Assembly: GCF_022829385.1 (NCBI RefSeq)
Contig: NZ_JAKSXX010000201.1
Location: 1-64,000, forward strand
Direction of reading: 5' to 3'
Origin: Methylobacterium sp. J-070
Lineage (GTDB): Bacteria > Pseudomonadota > Alphaproteobacteria > Rhizobiales > Beijerinckiaceae
DNA length: 64,000 bases
Below the pieces are notes generated by a model, which was not told the origin of the DNA, searched no databases, and saw nothing but the letters and a program-made list of their open reading frames with translations. Every line of letters starts with the position of its first letter. Position 1 is the first letter of the stretch. Of this stretch, positions 50,906 to 59,197 are shown piece by piece. The position numbers were made by a program, and so were the translations under genes.

Positions 50906-52051
50906 ATGGACCAGCGGACGCCGCCCGACCTTCACAGCGACATGGTCGCCGCCGCGCGCGCGGTATCCCTCTCCGCGGGGCAACGTGCGCAGGCCGAGGA
51001 TCGCGACGACGGTTTTCCGGCCGCCGACGTCGCCGACCTCGTCCGCCTCGGACTGCTCGCGGCGCCGATCCCGTCCGACCTGGGCGGGAGCGGTCTCGGC
51101 GAGGAGCCGGGGGCCTGGAAGCTCGCCGACGTCCTGCGGCTCGTCGGCTACGGCAGTCTCGCGCTCGGACGGCTCTACGAGGGCCACGTCAACGCGCTTC
51201 AGCTCATCGCCCAGTACGGCGACCTGGGCCAGCGCGCGCGCCTCTTCGCCGATGCCGGCGCCGGCCACCTGTTCGGCGTCTGGAACACCGAGCCGCCGGG
51301 GGGCGGCGTTGTGATCGAGGATTGCGGCGACGGCTCGCGCCTGGGGGGCGTGAAGACCTTCGCGTCGGGGTCCGGTTTCGTGACTCGCGCCCTGGTCACG
51401 GGCCGGTCGCCGGGCGGCGAAACCCTCATGCTCGTCGTGCCGCTGCCGGCCGGCGCCCGCGCCGACCTGTCGGCGTGGCGGGCCCACGGGATGCGCGCGT
51501 CGGCCACCGGGACCCTCGATTTCAACGGTCTCGCGCTCCTGCCGGATGCCGTTCTCGGTAACCCGGATGACTACTTCCGCCAGCCGGTCTTCTCGAGTGG
51601 CGCGTGGCGTTTCACGGCGGTCCAGCTCGGCGGCATCGAGGCGGTGTTCGACGTGTGGCGGGCACACCTCGTCGGCACCGGGCGCGAGGCGGATCCGCAT
51701 CAGCTCGCGCGTCTCGGCGAGGGCGCGATCGCGGTGGAAGGGGCGCGGCAGTGGGTGGCCCGGGCAGCCGCGATGGCGACCGACGGGATGCTGGCCCCCG
51801 AACGGGTCGTGGCCTTCGTCAACCTAGCCCGGCTGGCCGTGGAGAAGGCCGGCCTCGACGTGCTGCAGCTCGCCCAGCGCTCCGTGGGGCTGCAGGGCTT
51901 CCTGCGGACGCACCCGCTGGAGCGGCTCACGCGCGACCTCGCAACCTACCTGCGCCAGCCCGCACCCGATCGGGCCCTCACCGGCGCGGCGGCGGAGATC
52001 CTGAGGACGCGCGCCATGGCGGGGGACCTCTGGAGCGGGGTGGCCGTATGA
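50906..52051 (+). CDS. acyl-CoA dehydrogenase family protein
   Basis: A 381-residue flavoprotein of the acyl-CoA dehydrogenase fold: an N-terminal helical domain (PAADVADLVRLGLLAAPIPSDLGGSGL), the beta middle domain (GVWNTEPPGGGV, LGGVKTFASGSGFVTRALVTG) and a C-terminal helical bundle ending QRSVGLQGFLRTHPLERLTRDLATYLRQPAPDRAL. In classical family members this last part holds QIYEGT with the catalytic glutamate; that motif is missing here. It may therefore act in another dehydrogenation or only bind flavin. Its stop overlaps the start of the cytochrome b561 gene (ATGA). Start ATG 50906. Confidence 0.85.
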   Translation: MDQRTPPDLHSDMVAAARAVSLSAGQRAQAEDRDDGFPAADVADLVRLGLLAAPIPSDLGGSGLGEEPGAWKLADVLRLVGYGSLALGRLYEGHVNALQLIAQYGDLGQRARLFADAGAGHLFGVWNTEPPGGGVVIEDCGDGSRLGGVKTFASGSGFVTRALVTGRSPGGETLMLVVPLPAGARADLSAWRAHGMRASATGTLDFNGLALLPDAVLGNPDDYFRQPVFSSGAWRFTAVQLGGIEAVFDVWRAHLVGTGREADPHQLARLGEGAIAVEGARQWVARAAAMATDGMLAPERVVAFVNLARLAVEKAGLDVLQLAQRSVGLQGFLRTHPLERLTRDLATYLRQPAPDRALTGAAAEILRTRAMAGDLWSGVAV

Positions 52052-52632
52052 TCGGATCGTCGCGCGCGCACGCGGCGCCGGGCCGCGAGGGCCGGGACGC
52101 GGCGGTCTGGCGCGACGCGCCGCAGCGCTACGGCCGCATCAGCCGCGGCTTCCACTGGCTGATGGCCGCGCTCTTCGCGTGGCAGTTCGCCGGGGCGCTG
52201 CTCTATGTCGGCATCGGCGACACGGCTCTCACCCGCTTCGTCGGCGGTAGCCACTTCACCCTGGGCGCCACCCTGTTCGTGCTCGCGCTGCTGCGCGGGG
52301 CCTGGGGCCTCGCGAACCTCCCGCGGCGGCCGCCCCATCCGGGGCGCCTGGGCCGCGCCGCGCAAGCGGGCCACGCCGTGCTCTACGGCCTGATGATCGC
52401 GGTCCCGGCGCTCGCCCTCCTGCGCCAGTACGGCTCGGGGAAGCCCTTCGCGCCCTACGGCATCCCGGTGATGCCGGCGCGGGACAGCAAGATCGCCTGG
52501 ATGACGGTCCCGGGCGACCTGCTCCACCACTGGCTGGCGTTCATCCTGCTCGCGGTGGTGCTCGGTCATGCGGCGATGGCCGTGCTCCACCGCGTGCTCC
52601 GGCAGGACGACGTGCTGGCGCGGATGCGTTGA
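52048..52632 (+). CDS. cytochrome b561 family protein
   Basis: A 194-residue membrane protein with four transmembrane helices. The heme histidines are visible in RGFHWLMAALFAWQF, GGSHFTLGATLF, AGHAVLYGLMIAVP and LLHHWLAFILLAVVLGHAAMAVLH. Such b561-type cytochromes move electrons from quinol or a dehydrogenase across the membrane. It is translationally coupled to the acyl-CoA-dehydrogenase-like gene, so the two may form an electron-transfer pair. Start ATG 52048. Confidence 0.9.
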   Translation: MIGSSRAHAAPGREGRDAAVWRDAPQRYGRISRGFHWLMAALFAWQFAGALLYVGIGDTALTRFVGGSHFTLGATLFVLALLRGAWGLANLPRRPPHPGRLGRAAQAGHAVLYGLMIAVPALALLRQYGSGKPFAPYGIPVMPARDSKIAWMTVPGDLLHHWLAFILLAVVLGHAAMAVLHRVLRQDDVLARMR

Positions 52633-52744
52633 GAGCCGGCCGGGACGACGAAGCCTTCGTCTCGGCCCGCGACGTGCCTGGGCCGGTGATCACGGGCTGG
52701 GGCGGCGAGCCCTCCCGGCCCCGTCGGGACCAGATCCCCCTCGA

Positions 52745-52849
52745 TCAGGCGAAATGCGCCGGCAGGCTGAGCGCCTGCGCGTAGGTCATCAGCATGATCG
52801 CGCCACCGATCAGGGTGGCGCCTATGGTGATGCGGTTGGTCCAGGTCAT
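52745..52849 (-). CDS. very small single-helix membrane protein
   Basis: A 34-residue frame with GGAG 7 bases upstream of its ATG (52849). The product is MTWTNRITIGATLIGGAIML then a short MTYAQALSLPAHFA tail, one transmembrane helix. An ATG at 52861 would add four residues. It stands alone between the cytochrome gene and the PilZ region. Unassignable. Confidence 0.45.
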   Translation of the reverse strand: MTWTNRITIGATLIGGAIMLMTYAQALSLPAHFA

Positions 52850-53178
52850 TGTCGTCTCCATCGGCTTCGCGACTGTGCTCGCGCTGTGACCCCGATGTAT
52901 GCTCAAGCTCTCGTGGCCGACGTGTCCTGGAGCACCCGCGGCACCGCTGCGGGCCGGCGTCGGCGCCCATTCGGGGGCGACCCGGGAAATGATCACCGCG
53001 CCGATGTGAGAAGAGGTCCCGCCCGAGCGCCGCGTGCGCGATCGTCATTCCGTCGCGGGCGGGTCGCGTCCGTCGCTCCGGCCTGCGGTCGCGGAGGTCT
53101 CGACCGGCCAGGTGATGCGGCCCGACGTTCCCGCGGCCTCCCGCGGCGACGGCGCATGCGAGAGGCGGTCGGGCATGG
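52850..53178. other. spacer with a doubtful small frame
   Basis: About 330 bases. A 43-codon minus-strand frame (53045-53176) starts just after the PilZ stop but has no sign of being a protein apart from that position. Nothing else seen. Confidence 0.3.
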
Positions 53179-53439
53179 TCACGCGGTCGAGCCGGCGAAC
53201 TTGAGCGCGATCTTCCGTCCGTCGCGCCAAATCACTTCGCAATTCTGGTTGATGTACAAGGCCGCCGAGATCAATCGAAATTTCGATGGCGGAGCCGTAT
53301 CCGACTCGATCTCGATCATCGCACCGGATTTACCGAGGTTCCAGACCAGGCAGCCGCGACGTTCCTGCGGCTCTCCGAAATAGACCTGCCCGGTCTTCAG
53401 GGCCGCCCTTTGTAGTTCGCCTCTGCGATCTTCCGCCAC
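53179..53439 (-). CDS. PilZ domain protein
   Basis: An 86-residue single-domain protein, MAEDRRGELQRAALKTGQVYFGE then RGCLVWNLGKSGAMIEIES and NCEVIWRDGRKIALKF, the compact PilZ barrel common in Hyphomicrobiales. The c-di-GMP motif (RxxxR then D/NxSxxG) is only partly kept: an RRGELQR N-terminus and NLGKSG. Binding of c-di-GMP is therefore possible but not sure. The start is a GTG at 53437-53439, chosen because a GGAGG lies 7 bases upstream; the frame is open much further. Confidence 0.75.
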   Translation of the reverse strand: MAEDRRGELQRAALKTGQVYFGEPQERRGCLVWNLGKSGAMIEIESDTAPPSKFRLISAALYINQNCEVIWRDGRKIALKFAGSTA

Positions 53440-53899
53440 TAAGCGCCTCCGGTCAGTCTGACTTCGGTTGCACAACAGAGCCCCGAGACCCGAATTTCGT
53501 TCCAGATTTTTTAGGCTTTCCGCTTCGGCGATGTGCCGCGGGCTGAAGGCGGCACCCGGGACCGGCCCGTCGCCCCCGCCCTCGGTGCAGCCGATCGCCC
53601 GACCCGAGTCCGCCGATCTTGAGAGAGGTCGGTGCGAGTCGCATCCCCTCAATGAATGAGGCGACCGTCTTACGGCTCGGCTTGGAGGAGAGCGCCGCCG
53701 GGATGGACGGGACCGTCCGCTCCTGATCGGTCCGTACCGCATCCGCCTCGGGACCCGACGTCCCGCGGCCCGGGGTGGCGTCGGTCGAAAAGCTGTCGGG
53801 TCAGCGCAGAAAGATCAAATTGCCTCGCTGCAATCACGGCTAAATACTCAGGCGGAGGCCGAGGATCCGGCTAATAACCGCGACGGGGGACGCCAGCAC
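53440..53899. other. gene-free region
   Basis: About 460 bases between a minus-strand and a plus-strand gene, so divergent promoters are expected. It contains some AT-richer DNA near 53500-53515 and 53800-53850. Open frames crossing it are composition artefacts. No RNA gene or repeat found. Confidence 0.35.
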
Positions 53900-54106
53900 A
53901 TGACAGCGCGAGAGGTGGCAGAACGGCAGCTCGAGCACGTACGCTGGCGCGTGGCGGTAGTCGCCTCGACGCTCGAGGACGTCGCGGAGACGCCAGATCA
54001 AGGTCTGCGCAAGATACCGGCTGAGGCCGCGCGGCAGTTCCTCACGGCCGCCGTCGCCGAATTGTCGGATTACGTGGCGGCGTTGACCTCCGCGCCCGCC
54101 CGTTGA
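53900..54106 (+). CDS. small hypothetical protein
   Basis: A 68-residue, mostly helical protein, MTAREVAERQLEHVRWRVAV then VASTLEDVAETPDQGLRKIPAEAARQFLTAAVAELSDYVAAL. GCGACGGGGG lies upstream of the ATG at 53900. Balanced composition and two amphipathic helices suggest it is real. No family recognised. Confidence 0.45.
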   Translation: MTAREVAERQLEHVRWRVAVVASTLEDVAETPDQGLRKIPAEAARQFLTAAVAELSDYVAALTSAPAR

Positions 54107-54367
54107 ACGCCGGCGGCGTCGATTAGGACGCCGCTCGGCGGTTGCGCTCGACGCGCCGGCTTTTCCGCCAGAGTTCGACATGACGAACGCTTCGGAATGG
54201 CCCGCTACGGCGCGAACGCTCGTTCACGACGGAACGGCGATCCGTCTCTAGGCCGCTTCGTGAGCGGCGGATCGGGCCTGCCGTCCGACCGGCGCGGTCC
54301 GATGCCCGGCTCGCGCCGCGCGTGCCCGGTCGGATGGTTCCGGCTGGGCTTCGGCCGGGACGGCCAT

Positions 54368-55381
54368 TTAACGGCGCCGTCCCCGGCCGGAGGCGGTCCC
54401 CAGCACGGCGAAGGCCGTGGCCGCGCCGATGCCCAGGAGGCCGGCAGCCGCCGTGACCGGATGCAGGCTCGCCCGCGTGTAGGCGCTCGTGCGCATCACC
54501 GGCACGGGCGGATCCCCCCGCGTCTCGCTGGCCGGCACCGGCGCGTGGAGGGCGCCGACCGGGTTGCGGGGCGCGCTCGCGCGCTTCTGCAGGGCGACGA
54601 TCGCCGGGGCCAGATAGTCGTAGGCCCCGGGCGCGAATTCCTTGCCGGCCGTGAAGGCCTTGCCGGCGCCGCCCACGAAGATGTCGCGCTGCGGATGGAC
54701 GGCGGCGTGCAGGATGGCGTAGGCGACTTCCTCGGGCCGGTAGATCGGCGGCGGCAGGCTCGGCTCCCGGTCCATGTAGTTGCGCGCCCGCTGGGGCAGG
54801 GGAGTGTCGATCGAGGCCGGCTTGATCAGCGTCACCGAGACCGGGGCCTTCTCGACCATCAGCTCCATGCGCAGGGCGTCGGTGAAGCCCTTCACCGCGT
54901 GCTTCGAGGCCGCGTACATGCCCTGATAGGGGAAGGCGAGGTCCGAGGCGATGCTGCCGACGTTGATCAGCGCCCCGCCGCCCGCGCGCAGGTGCTCCGT
55001 CGCCACCAGGGATCCGAACACCGTCCCCCAGAAGTTGGTCTGGATCAGGCGCTCATGGTCCGCGTCGCTGATCTCGCGCAGCCGGCCGTAGATCGAGGCC
55101 CCGGCCACGTTCACCCAGGTGTCGAAGCCGCCGAAGGTCGAGACGGCCCGGTCGGCGACCGCCTGCACCTCCGCCCGGTTGCCGACATCGGCCACGACGT
55201 GGATCGCCTTGCCGCCGACGCCCTCGATCTCCGCCTGGATGCGCGCCAGGGCGTCGCCGCTGCGCGCGGTCAGCACCACCCGGGCGCCGCGCTCGGCCGC
55301 CATCCGGGCGGTGGCGAGGCCGATGCCCGACGACGCGCCGGTGATGACGATGACCTGCTCGTTGAGCGGCTTGTGCTTCAT
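54368..55381 (-). CDS. SDR family oxidoreductase with a C-terminal membrane helix
   Basis: A 337-residue short-chain dehydrogenase. TGASSGIGLATARMAAERGARVVLTAR binds the cofactor, NVAGASIYGRL and INVGSIASDLAFPYQGMYAASKHAVKG hold the catalytic serine, tyrosine and lysine (YAASK). The last 35 residues include a hydrophobic helix (VTAAAGLLGIGAATAFAVLG), so it may be membrane-attached. Start ATG 55381 (MKHKPLNEQ). The likely substrate is unknown; many such longer SDRs in this order are annotated only as oxidoreductases. Confidence 0.88.
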   Translation of the reverse strand: MKHKPLNEQVIVITGASSGIGLATARMAAERGARVVLTARSGDALARIQAEIEGVGGKAIHVVADVGNRAEVQAVADRAVSTFGGFDTWVNVAGASIYGRLREISDADHERLIQTNFWGTVFGSLVATEHLRAGGGALINVGSIASDLAFPYQGMYAASKHAVKGFTDALRMELMVEKAPVSVTLIKPASIDTPLPQRARNYMDREPSLPPPIYRPEEVAYAILHAAVHPQRDIFVGGAGKAFTAGKEFAPGAYDYLAPAIVALQKRASAPRNPVGALHAPVPASETRGDPPVPVMRTSAYTRASLHPVTAAAGLLGIGAATAFAVLGTASGRGRRR

Positions 55382-55518
55382 GCGGTAACCCCGTGCTTTG
55401 CCGGGCGACCGCCTTCGTGGAGGAAGGGGCGGGCCCACCCTCCGCTATCCGTCGGGGCGGCCGCATGTTCCTGGCGCGCCGCGGGTGATCGGGTCGCAGG
55501 GTGGCGTCGCGCGGGCGC

Positions 55519-56949
55519 TCAGCGCCCGTAGATATCCTCGACGCGGATGATGTCGTCCTCGCCGGTATAGGAGCCGACCTGCACCTCGATCAGCTCCAGC
55601 GGGATCTTGCCGGGGTTGGCGAGGCGATGCATCGAGCCGATCGGCAGGTAGATCGCCTCGTTCTCGTGGACCAGCACCACGCGCTCGTCGATCGTGACCT
55701 CGGCGGTGCCGCGCACCACCACCCAGTGCTCCGCCCGGTGGTAGTGCTTCTGCAGGGACAGGCGGCCCCCCGGCACCACCTGGATCCGCTTGACCTGAAA
55801 CCGCTCGCCGATGTCGATCCGCTGGTACCAGCCCCAGGGCCGGTACATCCGCAGGTGCGCGTCCGCCTCCGGCGCGCCCTCGGCGCGCAGCGCGTTGACC
55901 AGGTCCTTCACCTGCCCCGAATGCGCCTTCGAGGCGACCAGCACCGCGTCGGGGGTGGAGACGACCACCACGTCCTCCAGGCCGACCACGGCGGTCAGGC
56001 CCTCGCCCTGGCTGTGCACGAGGCTGTTCTTGGTCCCGATCAGCGACACCCGGCCCCGCACCGCGTTCCCGGCCGCGTCGTGATCCAGCACCTGCCAGAC
56101 CGCGTCCCAGGTCCCGACATCCGACCAGGCGAACGACACCGGCAACACGCCGGCGCGCGCGGTCCGCTCCATCACCGCGTAGTCGATCGAGATCTTGGGG
56201 GCCTGCGCGAAGGCCTCGGCGTCGAGGCGCACGAAGTCGAGGTCGGTCACCGCCGCCTCCAGCGCCGCCCGCGCGGCGGCGAGCACGTCGGGCACGAACG
56301 CCTCCAGCTCGGCCAGCATCAGGTCGGCGCGGAACAGGAAGTAGCCGGAGTTCCACAGGGCGCCCTCGGCGATCAGCGCCTCGGCGCCGGCGCGGTCGGG
56401 CTTCTCGACGAAGCGGGCGACCCGGGCGGCCCCCGGCGCCTCCTGGATGGCCTCGCCCCGGCGGATGTAGCCGTAATCGGTGGCCGGCCGGTCCGGCTCG
56501 ATGCCCAGCGTCATGGTGTAGCCGGCCCGGGCCCCGGCGGCGGCGGCGGCCACGGCCGCCACGTAGGCCTGCGTGTCCGGGACGACGTGGTCGGCGGCCA
56601 TGATCAGCACCACCGCCTCCGGGTCGAGGCGGGCGGCGTGCAGCGCCGCGACCGCAACGGCGGCGGCGGAGTCGCGGCCCTGCGGCTCGAGCAGGATGTC
56701 GGCGGCCAGACCGACCTGTCCGCACTGCTCGGCGACGATGAAGCGGGCCTCCGCCGAGGCGATGACGGTCGGCCGGGCGAACACCGCCGGGTCCGCGACC
56801 CGCTCCAGGCTCGCCTGGAACGTCGAGGCGCGGGCATCCACCAGCTTGGCGAACTGCTTGGGCATGCTCTCGCGCGAGGCCGGCCACAGCCGCGTCCCCG
56901 TCCCCCCGCACAGGATCATCGGGTGGATGAGGGCAGTAGATCGGGACAT
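55519..56949 (-). CDS. manC: mannose-1-phosphate guanylyltransferase / mannose-6-phosphate isomerase
   Basis: A 476-residue bifunctional enzyme making GDP-mannose from mannose-6-phosphate precursors. The N-terminal nucleotidyltransferase has MILCGGTGTRLWPASRESMPKQF, LEPQGRDSAAAVAVAALH, VLIMAADHVV, FVEKPD and WNSGYFLFRADLML; the C-terminal cupin isomerase domain has RPWGWYQRIDIGERFQVKRIQVVPGGRLSLQKHYHRAEHWVVVRGTAEVT. GDP-mannose feeds exopolysaccharide and LPS. Start ATG 56949 (MSRSTALIHPMIL). Divergent from selA. Confidence 0.95.
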   Translation of the reverse strand: MSRSTALIHPMILCGGTGTRLWPASRESMPKQFAKLVDARASTFQASLERVADPAVFARPTVIASAEARFIVAEQCGQVGLAADILLEPQGRDSAAAVAVAALHAARLDPEAVVLIMAADHVVPDTQAYVAAVAAAAAGARAGYTMTLGIEPDRPATDYGYIRRGEAIQEAPGAARVARFVEKPDRAGAEALIAEGALWNSGYFLFRADLMLAELEAFVPDVLAAARAALEAAVTDLDFVRLDAEAFAQAPKISIDYAVMERTARAGVLPVSFAWSDVGTWDAVWQVLDHDAAGNAVRGRVSLIGTKNSLVHSQGEGLTAVVGLEDVVVVSTPDAVLVASKAHSGQVKDLVNALRAEGAPEADAHLRMYRPWGWYQRIDIGERFQVKRIQVVPGGRLSLQKHYHRAEHWVVVRGTAEVTIDERVVLVHENEAIYLPIGSMHRLANPGKIPLELIEVQVGSYTGEDDIIRVEDIYGR

Positions 56950-57143
56950 GGCGGCGTCTCCCGAGGAGGCTCGGCGGGTCGGCTTGGTCGCGCGACCGGG
57001 GCGGTCCCGCAAGGGTCGGCGCGCCGGCAGCGACTGGTTTCCGGGTTTGGCCTTAACGTCGCGCCGGGGGCAGGACAACCGGCGCGGCTTATGCGCGCGA
57101 TCGGGCTGACCCTATCGCGGCGGGTCTATATGTCTGGTCGCGC

Positions 57144-58577
57144 ATGAGTTCCTCCGCGCAGACCCGCTCGCCTCCCGCTGCGGCGCAAGGCCCCCGCCGC
57201 CTGCCCTCGGTCGAGCGCCTGGTCGGCGGTGCCGCGCCGGAGGCGCTCGCCGCCTACGGGCGGACGGCCATCACCGAAGCGGTCCGGGCGGTGCTCGCCG
57301 GGATCCGGGCGGAGGGCGCGTCCGTGCCGGACGAGTCGGCGCTCCGCGCCGCCGTCGCGGAGCGCCTCGTCGCCGAGCGACGCCCCTCCCTGCGGCCGGT
57401 GTTCAATCTCACCGGGACGGTGCTGCACACCAATCTCGGCCGCGCCCTGCTGCCCCGCTCGGCCGTCGAGGCGGTGGCCGCCGTGATGGGCCAGGCGAGC
57501 AACCTCGAATTCGATCTCGCCAGCGGCGCCCGCGGCGAGCGCGACGACCACGTCGAGAGCCTGATCTGCCGTCTCACCGGCGCCGAGGCCGCGGTGGTCG
57601 TCAACAACAACGCGGCCGCCGTCCTGCTGGTGCTGAACGCCCTGGCGATGCGCAAGGAGGTGATCGTCTCCCGCGGCGAGCTGGTGGAGATCGGCGGGTC
57701 CTTCCGGATCCCCGACGTGATGGTGCGGGCCGGTTGCCGGCTGCGCGAGGTCGGAACCACCAACCGCACGCATCTGCGCGACTTCGCGGAGGCGATCGGG
57801 CCGCGCACCGGCCTGGTGATGAAGGTCCACCCGAGCAACTACGCCATCGCGGGCTTCACCGCGGCGGCGGATCCCGACGCCCTGCACGGCCTCTGCCGGG
57901 AGCGCGGCGTGCCGCTGGCCGACGATCTCGGCAGCGGCAGCCTCGTGGATCTCGCCGCCTACGGCCTGCCCCCCGAGCCCACCGTCCGGGCGGCCCTGGC
58001 GCGGGCGGATGTCGTGACCTTCAGCGGCGACAAGCTGCTGGGCGCCGTGCAATGCGGCATCGTCGCCGGCCGGAAGGCGCTGATCGCCCGGGTCCGCAAG
58101 AATCCGCTGAAGCGAGCCCTGCGCGTCGACAAGATGACCTACGCGGCCCTCGAAGCGGTGCTGCGTCTGTACCTCCACCCCGAGCGGCTTGCCGAGGAGC
58201 TGCCGACGCTCCGCCTGTTGACCCGCGACCGGGCGGCGATCGCGGCCCGCGCGCGCAACCTCGCGCCCGCGGTGGCGGACCGGCTGTCGGGATCGGCCAC
58301 GGTCTCGGTGGCGGATTGCATCAGCCAGATCGGATCCGGAGCCCTGCCGGTGGAGACCCTGCCCAGCGCCGCCCTGGTGCTGACGCCGGACGCCGGGACC
58401 GGGGACCCCCGGCGCGGTGCCGGGGGCCGGTGCAAGCGCCTGGCCGAGCGGCTGCGGACCCTGCCGGTGCCGGTGATCGGCCGCATCAGCGGCGACGCGA
58501 TCCTCCTGGATCTCCGGACGCTGGAGGATGAGGCCGGCTTCCTCGACAGTCTAGCGGCGCTTCAACCGCGCGGTTAG
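57144..58577 (+). CDS. selA: L-seryl-tRNA(Sec) selenium transferase
   Basis: A 477-residue PLP enzyme that converts seryl-tRNA(Sec) to selenocysteyl-tRNA(Sec). PVFNLTGTVLHTNLGRALLP, EFDLASGARGERDDHVESL, GAEAAVVVNNNAAAVLLVLNALA, REVGTTNRTH, and the PLP-lysine segment DVVTFSGDKLLGAVQCGIVAG are diagnostic. Length is standard. selB and the tRNA(Sec) gene, often adjacent, are not beside it in this window. Start ATG 57144. Confidence 0.96.
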   Translation: MSSSAQTRSPPAAAQGPRRLPSVERLVGGAAPEALAAYGRTAITEAVRAVLAGIRAEGASVPDESALRAAVAERLVAERRPSLRPVFNLTGTVLHTNLGRALLPRSAVEAVAAVMGQASNLEFDLASGARGERDDHVESLICRLTGAEAAVVVNNNAAAVLLVLNALAMRKEVIVSRGELVEIGGSFRIPDVMVRAGCRLREVGTTNRTHLRDFAEAIGPRTGLVMKVHPSNYAIAGFTAAADPDALHGLCRERGVPLADDLGSGSLVDLAAYGLPPEPTVRAALARADVVTFSGDKLLGAVQCGIVAGRKALIARVRKNPLKRALRVDKMTYAALEAVLRLYLHPERLAEELPTLRLLTRDRAAIAARARNLAPAVADRLSGSATVSVADCISQIGSGALPVETLPSAALVLTPDAGTGDPRRGAGGRCKRLAERLRTLPVPVIGRISGDAILLDLRTLEDEAGFLDSLAALQPRG

Positions 58578-58717
58578 CGGATCGTGCACCCGGGGGTGTG
58601 CCCGGAAACCCAGTTGCCGCACCGGGTCTTGTGCGGCGGCTTCCCGTGTTGTGGTATACGGATCAACCCGCGGTCGCGGTCGGAATGGCGGCGCGTGGAC
58701 CGCGATAGGCGAATGAT

Positions 58718-59188
58718 ATGGCGTACACTGCCGAGACGATGGCGCCGGAACGGGAGGCGGATCCGCTGCTGCTGGATAACCAGCTCTGCTACGCCCTCTA
58801 TGCCGCCGCGCATCGCATGACCAAGTCCTACCGGCCGTTGCTGGAGCGGCTCGGGCTGACCTATCCGCAATACCTCGTCCTCCTCGTCCTCTGGGAGCAG
58901 GACGGCGTCACCGTCTCGGAGATCGGCCGGCGCCTGCGCCTGGATTCCGGCACGCTGACGCCGGTGCTGAAGCGGCTGGAGAGCGCCGGTTTCCTGCTTC
59001 GGACCCGCCGCCAGTCCGACGAGCGCGAGGTCGAGATCGCGCTGACCCCGGCGGGGGCCGCGCTCCGCTCCGAGGCGGTGTCGGTCCGCGAGAGCGTGAT
59101 GTGCCAGCTCGAACTCAGCGAGCCGGAGATCCGCGCCCTGCGGAAGGACCTGAGCCTCGTCATCGAGCGGCTCAGCGTCAACGAGTGA
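58718..59188 (+). CDS. ohrR: organic hydroperoxide resistance regulator OhrR (MarR family, two-cysteine)
   Basis: A 156-residue MarR-family repressor. The N-terminal DNQLCYALYAAAHRM with Cys24 is the peroxide sensor, and a second cysteine (Cys129, VMCQLEL) corresponds in spacing to Cys127 of the two-cysteine Xanthomonas OhrR (Cys22/Cys127). The winged helix reads VTVSEIGRRLRLDSGTLTPVLKRLESAGFL with RTRRQSDEREVEIALT as the wing. The usual target ohr is not adjacent. Start ATG 58718. It is convergent with the pentapeptide gene, 9 bases apart. Confidence 0.92.
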   Translation: MAYTAETMAPEREADPLLLDNQLCYALYAAAHRMTKSYRPLLERLGLTYPQYLVLLVLWEQDGVTVSEIGRRLRLDSGTLTPVLKRLESAGFLLRTRRQSDEREVEIALTPAGAALRSEAVSVRESVMCQLELSEPEIRALRKDLSLVIERLSVNE

Positions 59189-59197
59189 GGGCGGTCC

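Noticed and set aside
53045..53176. 43-codon minus-strand frame directly after PilZ
   Set aside because: No conserved pattern and no ribosome binding site; kept only as a note.
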